From Myrica gale (taxonomy: Eukaryota > Streptophyta > Magnoliopsida > Fagales > Myricaceae), in the NCBI GenBank assembly GCA_963930655.1, contig OZ005619.1, positions 5,996,501-6,060,500 of the forward strand: 64,000 nucleotides of DNA. Reading direction: 5' to 3'. Shown here piece after piece: positions 57,101 to 64,000 of the stretch. The position numbers were made by a program, and so were the translations under genes. The notes below the pieces were generated by a model that worked only from the letters and a program-made list of their open reading frames with translations, made no database searches and was not told the DNA's origin. Each line of letters opens with the position of its first letter. Position 1 is the stretch's first letter.

Positions 57101-58218
57101 TAAAAGATCAATAAACCCAAGTGAAAATAATACAAGTGCTCAAGATGATGTTTCTAGTCCTAGGCCTTTCCAGTTTACCACAGATACTGAAGATATGAAG
57201 GAAGGATCCATAGAAGAAAAAAAGGAAGTTGATGATGATGAAGAGGATGTTGAGCAAGGGGAGCAGATACTCACTCCATCAGAAACTGCTGAATCATAAC
57301 AATAATCATATGATGAAGAACTTTTTCCAGTTGACGAGCCTCAACAGAACAAATCTACGTGAGACCGGTTACTGATTCCATCACGGATATATCCAAAATC
57401 AGATTATATTCTTCTTATTGATGAGGCGGAGGCAAAAAAATTTCATGAAGCAAGAGCTCATACAGATAAAGTCAGATGAATTCAAGCTATACATGAAGAG
57501 ATAGGTTCCTTACAAAAGAATCAGATGTATGAGTTAGTGAAGCTTTCGAAGGGCAAGAGAGCACTGAAGAATAAATGAATATGCAAGCTGAAGAATGATG
57601 GTAAGCAAGTGAAGTACAAAGCACGTTTGGTCATTAAAGGTTTTCAACAAAATAAAGGAGTTGACTTTGACAATATATTCTTACATGTAGTGAAGATGAC
57701 CTCAATTCGAGTTGTACTCAGATTGGTTGTCAGTCTAGACTTGAAGCTTGAACGAATGGATGTGAAAACAACATTTATTCACGAAGATCTCAAAGAAGAT
57801 ATATGTATATATATATATATATGAAGCAGCCAGAAGGTTTTGAGGTTCATGGGAAGGAACACTTGACTTTAAAGTTAAAGAAGAGCCTCAACGGTCTTAA
57901 ACAGGCTCCCCGATAGTGGTACAAAAAGTTTGACTCATTTATGGTGGGTCATGACTACAGAAGGACAGTAACGGACTAGTGTGTGTATATTCGCAAATTC
58001 TCATATGGTAATTTTGTTACGCTACTACTTTTGTTGATGATACGCTAATAGTTAGACAAGATGCATCCATAATCAGCAAGTTGAAGACAGATAAATCTCT
58101 TTAAGTTTTTTATGCAATGTTGAAATCGAAGTTTTCTCCTTTGTGGACGTAGGCAAATTGCCGAACCACGTTAAATTTTGGTCTCTGTGTATTTAGTATT
58201 CTTGTTCTTTGCTCAACA
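54114..58218 (+). mobile_element. Decayed Ty1/Copia retrotransposon
   Basis: The 5' LTR remnant ends ...GTACTCAACA at 54343, followed by the primer-binding site TGGTATCAGAGG (54346-54357). The 3' LTR is only about 105 bp (to 58218) and shares GTGGACGTAGG.AAATTGCC and TGTGTATTTAGTATTC with the 5' LTR end. The internal region carries broken gag, zinc knuckle, GAG-pre-integrase, integrase and reverse transcriptase, but no RNase H; coding stops close to the LTR remnant. The left LTR end is hidden by the MITE at 53651. Confidence 0.8.
54915..58110 (+). pseudogene. Copia gag-pol pseudogene
   Basis: Gag shows LMETNYTLWTPRMEDLL near 54990 and LMRHLVNLKLKRGTF near 55265. The zinc knuckle near 55660 reads KSFHCGIEGHIKKNC, with Ser where the first Cys belongs. 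The GAG-pre-integrase/zinc part is LWHERVGHMGEKGL...CEHCLFSKQHR (56239-56370). Integrase has LIHSDVCGPLEVESLGNNRY and FVTFIDD (56407-56496). Reverse transcriptase has YKARLVIKGFQQNKGVDF, SLDLKLERMDVKTTF, GLKQAPR followed by a stop, and the catalytic box as FVDDTLIV (about 58030). Many stop codons (for example after KV at 56509-56511) and frame changes; RNase H absent. Function lost. Confidence 0.8.
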
Positions 58219-59007
58219 AAATCCAGATTAGTTTTAGTTATTTCAATCTATGTTTTTGGTAGCCTCCTAGATTTAGTTATGTAATGTTCTCGTTAGATGC
58301 AGATATATTGTCTCATTTGTTTAACATTTTTTTGGTGCTATGAATTGGGCCCACTTCAAATATTTCCCATGCTTGATGGATGTATGCAATTGTTTTTTTA
58401 TTACAAAAATAATGGGGAATGTAAAAAAAAAGGTGTCAATGAAGTGAGCAGTCATTATTCACTAACCTCTACTCTATGGAAGTGTCTAGGTTGTGTCTCA
58501 TTCATTTTGAGTTATAGGTATTGTCATTGTTTGAGTGTTGGCAAAATTTCGTACCAAATTTTTTCTCTAAATGTTAATAGGGCATAAACTGGATTTTTCA
58601 AGTATACATTGGATAAAACTGGCTACATCTCGTTGAAGGGCAATGATAACTTTTTGAGCCAACGAGTAGTCCTAATATATTCATGTTTGCTCAGTAATAA
58701 AGAATTACTAGATGAAAACGAGATGGCTAATTAGTCGCCGGATGCCAGTTTTTTATTTTATTTATGAAACCACTCATATTATAAAAAAGAAAGTACACGC
58801 AACTAAAATAAAGGTACACAAAAAGAAAGACAACAAACAAAAAACTACTACAAACAAACAAAACAAAAAACCTACAAAGCTAGGAGCATAACACCATTGA
58901 ATTTCCTTAACCCACGATTAAGAAGGAACGAAACGAGAACGTCTTCAGAGAAGGAGTGGGCAGCCGACCAGGTTGCTAGAAAATGAACTTCAGCATTTGA
59001 AGTCCGC
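58219..59007. other. Unassigned spacer
   Basis: No gene or element ends recognised. A repetitive ACAAACAAAC/AAAACAAAA tract lies at about 58830-58875. Confidence 0.4.
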
Positions 59008-59015
59008 GAGATCTT

Positions 59016-59138
59016 GCCAATGAGCTATGGCTCAAGTGGCACCTCCTTCGTATAGGAGGGTCCTGATCTGGGGTTCGAATATCCCCACCCCCTCCCCTGA
59101 CAGGCTATGGCCTGCATTACCTAAAAATAAAAGTCTGA
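59016..59138 (+). mobile_element. tRNA-derived SINE
   Basis: Starts GCCAATGAGCTATGGCTCAA with an A-box-like ATGGCTCAAGTGG and a B-box GGGGTTCGAATATCCCC about 50 bp later, then a short non-tRNA tail (CAGGCTATGGCCTGCATTAC) and an A-rich end. It is flanked by GAGATCTT at 59008-59015 and 59139-59146. No tRNA cloverleaf can form, so it is a SINE and not a tRNA gene. Confidence 0.8.
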
Positions 59139-59146
59139 GAGATCTT

Positions 59147-59953
59147 AAGAGGTGAGAATGGAGAGAGATAACCTATGAAGCTGTAAAAAAAAGGCGCGCC
59201 GGATGCCAGTATCTTAATTGTGACCTGGACATGACTTTAGTTGACCACCACTTTTGAATCTCTGGGAAAGAAAAAATTGCTTTCCAGGTATTTGGCAGCT
59301 GTAGCGAGAGAAAAAGAAAATTGCTGCTATAAGCATTATTTTAAAAATATCTCTGCAAAAACTGTAGGTGAATTTTTATATATATTTATGCAGTGTGGTT
59401 GATGACGTGCAATTCTGCAGTATGGACTTCAATGTTGCGACATCTTGTTGCGATGATGCAATTTTATTTTGTCATGTTTTTAGCCTACGTGTGCATCCCG
59501 TTGGTCTTGGCTTATGACATCTAGATATGCATCTGAATTGTGCTCTGCACTCTGTGCCCCTTACCTTTAATCACGATTCACGTTCTGGAAATGACAACAT
59601 ATAATTTTATAAGTGATTTCGTAGATTTTTTTGTGTGCTTTTATGCACCTTAAAAAGGTTATTCCTGTTTATTGTCCCAAATTTCTTAACATGTTGTAAG
59701 CATTGTTGCAATATCATTTTTAATTGAGTTCAAATCAATTAGAAGATGACAATATATCTTAGTGCTGTCAGTTCCAATTAGCTCTTAGATTCAAGTCTTG
59801 GCTAGGCAACTTGCTTGTTTAGGAATCTGAAACTTTAATTCCATTGTCATACTTTTTTTTTTCTAAGTAATTCCATCGTCATACAGTTTGAACATCGAGT
59901 TAGAATGCCTCTTCTACTATGCTGTAAGAACTTGTATTTATTCCACTTTGCAG
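59147..59953. other. Spacer, probably intron-like flank of the MED15 fragment
   Basis: No coding frame recognised. It ends in a polypyrimidine/acceptor sequence TTCCACTTTGCAG directly before the next coding piece. Confidence 0.4.
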
Positions 59954-60137
59954 GCAGACATGCTCTGTTAGAAGAAATTAGGGAGATAAACCAGCAACTA
60001 CAGATATTGTGGTAGGTATCAGCGACGAAGATACCATTCCAACTACAGATGGTGATGATGATGCTAGTGCAGATGGTGTTGGTGATGGTGCAGGTGCAAA
60101 TGGTACTGAAGTTGCTTATGTTACTGCTAAGGATTAA
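59954..60137 (+). pseudogene. MED15-like exon fragment
   Basis: After a CTTTGCAG acceptor the frame reads RHALLEEIREINQQL, then after a one-base shift near 60000 DIVVGISDEDTIPTTDGDDD and an Asp/Gly/Ala-rich tail to TAA. RHALLEEI-x-EINQ-L-I-D-T-V-V-x-I-S-D-E-D is the pattern I associate with the C-terminal part of plant Mediator subunit 15. The retained splice acceptor shows it is a DNA-level copy. Only one exon is present and it is frame-shifted, so it is a gene fragment, perhaps carried by a transposon. Confidence 0.5.
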
Positions 60138-60241
60138 AGTTATTGTTATTTTATGTTTGAAACTTGTCACTTCTTACACTACTTGTTAAACATTTGTAGA
60201 GATGTGTTGTAAAATTTATAAGACGTGGTTATTTAATCAAT

Positions 60242-62069
60242 GTGTCGACACATTGGACATAAGTGTCGACACATTGGTCATACACCCGAGAGTGAGTTTC
60301 CAGGCAAAACTTCTAGGTGTTGACACATACAGGGAAGGTGTCGACACATGCTTCGATTTCTCAGATCCTGGAGCGACGTCACTCACTTAAAAATGTCTCC
60401 AAAGGACCCAAATGACCTCCAACAGCTCCAAATCTTTACCAGAAGACCCCTGATGCCCTAGAGACTATAAATAAAAGAAGTTTGAAAGAGAAAGCAAGAG
60501 CTTCACACGACAATCATCCTTGCCCTAATTTCTTGAGAGAGAAAGCTCAAAGAAGAAGAAGAGAAGTTCTTACGACCTTGAAATCTCGTGATCCATCTTG
60601 TAAATCCTGAAGCCTTCCTTGAAGATCTCATTCTCTTGACACACCTCAGGTTCTTATACTTGTAGATTTGGCTTAGAGAGCCGTTCCATATCTTGAGCTA
60701 TTCATTTGTAGATTTGGCTTAGAGAGCCCTTTAGTTTCTTGAGCTACCCACTTGTACATCCGGCTTAGAGAGCCTTAAATCACTGTACCCAAATCTTGTA
60801 AACCTTCCTAGTGTTGTGTGAACACTATATCCTACTTGAGAGAAGTAGAAGAAATCCCTAGGGTTTGGGATTTGAGAAACGAGTTGAAGCGTGAGCTCGG
60901 AAAACGCTTTGTAACGGTTCCTTAGCACCCCGGAAGCTAAGGTGTATTCACTTGGAGAATAGTGGAGGAAGCCCAAGGAAGTCAATAGCCTTGGGGGTGG
61001 ACGTAGGCAAGAGATTGGCCGAACCACCTAAAAATACTGGTGTCATCTCTCTAACCCTCCTCTTTTACTTCTGCAGATATTGCTTGATTGTTCTTGTTTA
61101 TTCATTGTTGTTGTGATCTTTGTTTGCATAGATCTAGTCTTTAGTTTTCCTAGATATAGATCAGAATATTTCTGGGTTTGTTTGAAAAGGTTTCAAAAGT
61201 TTTAGAAAACCCAATTCACCCCCCCCTCTTAGGTTGTCTTTTAGACTCACATAAAAATTTATACAAAATTGTTGAATGAGAGACAAAATAAAAACATGAC
61301 TCACCGTCTAGGTTGGTTGTGTTACTAGACCAACGCCTATTAATATTTGGGAGAATCTCGTAATGCATCTCCGCCATCTATCAACCTGTTTAATTTAATA
61401 GCTAAAGATTAGTAAAAATCATACACTCCATTTCCTATAAAAATCATGACACAAGTGCAATGTATCATCAAATAATAATCATGATCATGTTTAGAAATAT
61501 AAATAGAAATAAACATTATATATTTGTCACTACAAAAAAACAGGCCTACAACAACGGTCTTTTTAGCGGCGATAGCTAAAAACTCCGCTATAGCACCCAT
61601 TTAGCGGCGTTTGTATACGACCTCTGCTTAAAGACAATCTGTAGCGACGTTTGTGTAAAAAATGCGGCTATAGGTTGCCTCGTAGCTGCATTTTACAAAA
61701 ATGCCGCTACAAATTGCGTTGTAGTAGTATTTTGTAAAAAATGCTGCCACAAGGTTGCGCTTTAGCGCCGTTTTTGCCACAAACGCTGCTAAAAGTCGAC
61801 ATTTTGTTAAAAACACTCTTCCGGTGTGTGTGAGTTTTAGCGAAGTTTTAGAGAAAGCACTCCTAAAACTCAAACTTTTGGCAACATTTTTTGATAAAGC
61901 ACTACTAAAATGTGAACTTGTAAAAACGCTGCTATAGATTGTCTTTTAGCGGCGTTTGAAAACGCGACTATAGGTTTAACGACTTTTTTCACAAAAAAAC
62001 TGCCACATCTTGTAGTTTTGGTTGCAAAATGCTGCTACAATACATTTTATAGCAGCATTTGTGTGAAAA
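60242..62069. repeat. 1.83 kb duplicated segment, copy 2
   Basis: Copy of 51082-52910 with about 98-99 percent identity by eye (for example GTGTTGACAC at 60317 for GTGTCGACAC at 51157). It begins inside the LTR, at a GTGTCGACAC palindrome. The TAAAA duplication seen at the LTR right end in copy 1 is present (LTR end at about 61251). At 62070 it passes into the right part of a CACTA element, absent from copy 1. Confidence 0.9.
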
Positions 62070-62153
62070 TCATTGGTGAAAATTTAGCAGCGTTTTTTGT
62101 CCTGTATCAGCGTTTTTTCAGCCGTCGTTGTAGCCCGATTTTTTTTTGTAGTG
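61528..62153. mobile_element. Small non-autonomous CACTA element, complete, 626 bp
   Basis: Terminal inverted repeats CACTACAAAAAAA; extended similarity of the ends continues as GGC(C)TACAAC(A/G)ACGG. TGT at 61525-61527 and 62154-62156 is the 3-bp target duplication typical of CACTA. The interior is almost entirely subterminal-type repeats of TAGCGGCGTTT/AAACGCCGCTA. No coding capacity. Confidence 0.85.
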
Positions 62154-62216
62154 TGTTGATAACCTTGAAGAAAAAAAATTATTATTTTCTATGGATTGGT
62201 GCTTATAATAGTTTTC

Positions 62217-62271
62217 AAACAATAATCATGTTTAGAAATATAAACTAAAATAATTATTATATATTTGTGTC
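62217..62271. repeat. Third, partial copy of the CACTA left flank
   Basis: ATCATGTTTAGAAATATAAA followed by diverged sequence and ATTATATATTTGT resembles the flank just left of both CACTA starts (52320-52367 and 61480-61527), but here no CACTA end follows. Confidence 0.6.
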
Positions 62272-63924
62272 GTCTACCAATAAAAGGTGAAATTGTATGT
62301 TTTCTTTTTTCCTCCTTCCGCTTCATGATCATAAAAATCATGGTCTCAATTTCTCAATGAACTTCCAAAAACGTAAACAAATAACATTTGCATGCATATA
62401 ATCGATAAGCGAATTAATTCATTAGTATGAATAAGTTTGCGAAATAAATATTGGTCTAGTGATCGGCCAACAAAGTTAGAGAGCAAACATTATTCGGTGG
62501 CTTTTCTTACCATTCAGTGTTTTTTTAAATTGCTTGTAGCCATTATTTTAGAGTCAGACCACTAGGGTCATACCACAAACTCATTAGCAAATTAAATCAT
62601 TTTAAATTCATACCACTAGCTCCTGACCACAAACTTGCTCACAAGGTAAACCATTTTAGAATCAGACCACTAGCGACACGAACCGCAAACTCATTCACAA
62701 TAAACTATTTTAAACTTAAATCACTAACACACCATACTATAGACTCACTATTTAAACAATCTTACTCTCCGAGTGTCACAACATAGAATATAAGAATACA
62801 AATAAAAAGCATCAGACTTTTTTTTCTCTCTCTCTCTACTCTCACGGTTGTAGCAAATATAAGAGTACAAACAAGAAGCATCAAATTCTCTCTCCCTATC
62901 CCTCTCTTTACTCAAATACATACAAACTGAGCAACTTAGTAGAAAGAATAAAACACTAACCGTCAGACTCTCTCTCTTTAAGTGAATTTATATAAACTAA
63001 GCAATTCAAAAGAGTCAAAAAGTTTAAAAGGAAGCTGAAATGGAAGACTTTTGAAACTCAGCTAAGGAAAGAGAGAAAATAACTTCTAAAGCATAGATAA
63101 TGAGAGCCTTTTAACTTTTTTTTTTATTTTGTCAAGTCTAGGGATTTAGAGGTTCGAGAATTTCGAAACAAGATTTGAAATGAGATTCGGAAATAAAATC
63201 AATGAAAATATTCTAGCTGTCGAAAGTGTTGTCGCAAATAAATTATAGTGGTTCGACTGGTATAGCTGTGGAAGCCAAAAAGAGAGCCCGACATGTGTTT
63301 GACAGGCCAACTATAGATAGATTTCATTAAATGACGTGACATCCTATCTATCATTAGATTTGGGAGACAAATTCAAACCTTCCGTCTGAACGTGTCCGGA
63401 CCGTACGTTTAGACTGAATCCAAACCTGTGATTGGGTATACTATCTGTAACGTTTTTGCCACTCCATTGTTGTCATGAGATAGCTCAGGCTGAAGTTTAT
63501 GAGAAAAATCGAAAGTCAGGCCAGGAAAACGAGGGAGAATAGAGAGCGGGGAGAAGAAAGAGAGAGACTTTATTGGGTTTGATTTATCATAAACGTCGTC
63601 TGCAGTCCGTGAGTGTCTTTGCTTGATTTTAGATTCTTTTAGTTGTGTATGTGGCCGCATCCTCACCATTCATCTCAAAGTAAGGGTGGGGATTTAAAGA
63701 ATTGGACCCTCCCCCTCGTCCCTCTAATTTACTATTACTCCTGGAATCCAGGGCCACGTGAGATTCCACGGACGGAGGTCAATTTTGGACCGCACTACAC
63801 TTCATTGAGTTTAGTTTATTCTCTAAGGTCGATAAATGCTACCGGAGTGTTGGAGTCACAATCTGTGTCTCTGTGAGACTACTTCACCCCACGTCCACTT
63901 TTTCAGTTTGGCCACTTCACGAAG
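62272..63924. other. Intergenic region upstream of agmatine deiminase
   Basis: Contains a degenerate ~65-bp tandem repeat (62541-62760), CT-rich runs (62820-62985), and a motif pair CGTCTGAACGTGTCCGGACC at about 63385, reminiscent of the array at the left end of the window. The last few hundred bases presumably include the promoter and 5' UTR of the next gene; no core promoter element was assigned. Confidence 0.4.
62541..62760. repeat. Degenerate ~65-bp tandem repeat
   Basis: Three to four units containing (A)CCATTTTAGA.TCAGACCACTA and ACAAACTCATT, starting near 62541, 62596, 62648 and 62700. Confidence 0.6.
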
Positions 63925-64000
63925 ATGGAGTTGGTAGGAACTCCTGCTTTCCATGGATACCTCATGCCTGCTGAGTGGGAAACTCATTCACAGTGCTGGA
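63925..64000 (+). CDS. Agmatine deiminase (agmatine iminohydrolase), N-terminus, runs off the window
   Basis: ATG 63925 opens MELVGTPAFHGYLMPAEWET then HSQCW at the window edge. The H-G-Y-x-M-P-A-E-W-x-x-H-x-x-x-W pattern is the conserved start of plant and bacterial agmatine deiminases, which convert agmatine to N-carbamoylputrescine in polyamine synthesis. Only 25 codons are visible, so neither the catalytic Cys nor intactness can be judged. The first ATG in a non-coding leader fits the usual N-terminal length. Confidence 0.75.
   Translation, partial: MELVGTPAFHGYLMPAEWETHSQCW

Noticed and set aside
59016-59138. tRNA gene
   Set aside because: A and B boxes are present but the sequence between cannot fold into a cloverleaf, and target duplications flank it; called a SINE.
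63409-63669. 86-aa minus-strand frame upstream of agmatine deiminase
   Set aside because: No recognisable family; position in the promoter region and ordinary base composition make chance likely.

Overview
This is a repeat-dominated stretch of a plant nuclear genome, very probably a eudicot. The host genes have plant-style GT-AG introns and plant protein families, and the rest is a nested collection of LTR retrotransposon debris, CACTA, hAT and Mutator-like elements, a LINE fragment, SINEs and MITEs. I see no bacterial or organellar features. The species cannot be fixed from the sequence alone.

Three host genes can be supported. (1) An intact four-exon NHP2 gene (L7Ae-type protein of box H/ACA snoRNPs) lies at 21762-24181 on the plus strand. 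(2) A TTM1/TTM2-type triphosphate tunnel metalloenzyme (P-loop uridine-kinase-like domain, CYTH domain, C-terminal membrane anchor) lies at 26098-32791 on the minus strand. Its coiled-coil exon is broken by a stop codon and a MITE, but the flanking exons stay in frame if that exon is skipped. (3) The first 25 codons of an agmatine deiminase gene start at 63925 and run off the right edge. From memory, Arabidopsis NHP2 and agmatine iminohydrolase have adjacent locus numbers, so the ~40 kb between them here looks like an old gene pair pushed apart by transposons plus the TTM gene.

Left part, 1-12.7 kb: remnants of plant transposon genes (a Transposase_32-like domain with coiled coils; a Transpos_assoc plus Ptta/En/Spm-type gene) sit in DNA studded with a CGTTCGGACGG-type motif. 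They are interrupted by a 4.29 kb solo LTR (target duplication CATCG) and followed by a FAR1/MULE transposase pseudogene.

13.8-20.6 kb: a LINE ORF1 fragment; a partial duplicate of the 5' end of the TTM gene, cut in two by a 1.29 kb solo LTR (AGTGG duplication); a degenerate Gypsy-like LTR; and a CCGG-rich MITE (9-bp duplication).

34.7-52.1 kb: MITEs; a 2.46 kb hAT element (8-bp duplication) carrying gene-fragment exons inside an RNase H pseudogene; a minus-strand Copia gag fragment; and a 5.05 kb insertion (AATGA duplication) made of four LTR copies. Both outer ends of that insertion are the same (U3) LTR end, which an ordinary LTR element cannot show. Two solo LTRs follow (CTTTA and TAAAA duplications); the second carries ten copies of the palindrome GTGTCGACAC in pairs exactly 21 bp apart.

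52.1-64 kb: a CACTA terminus, a large MITE, a decayed Copia element, a tRNA-derived SINE, a MED15-like exon fragment, and a 1.83 kb second copy of the solo-LTR/CACTA segment that ends in an intact small CACTA element, then the agmatine deiminase start.

Insertions with target-site duplications were delimited by eye. Family names for transposon proteins rest on recognised motifs, not on database searches.
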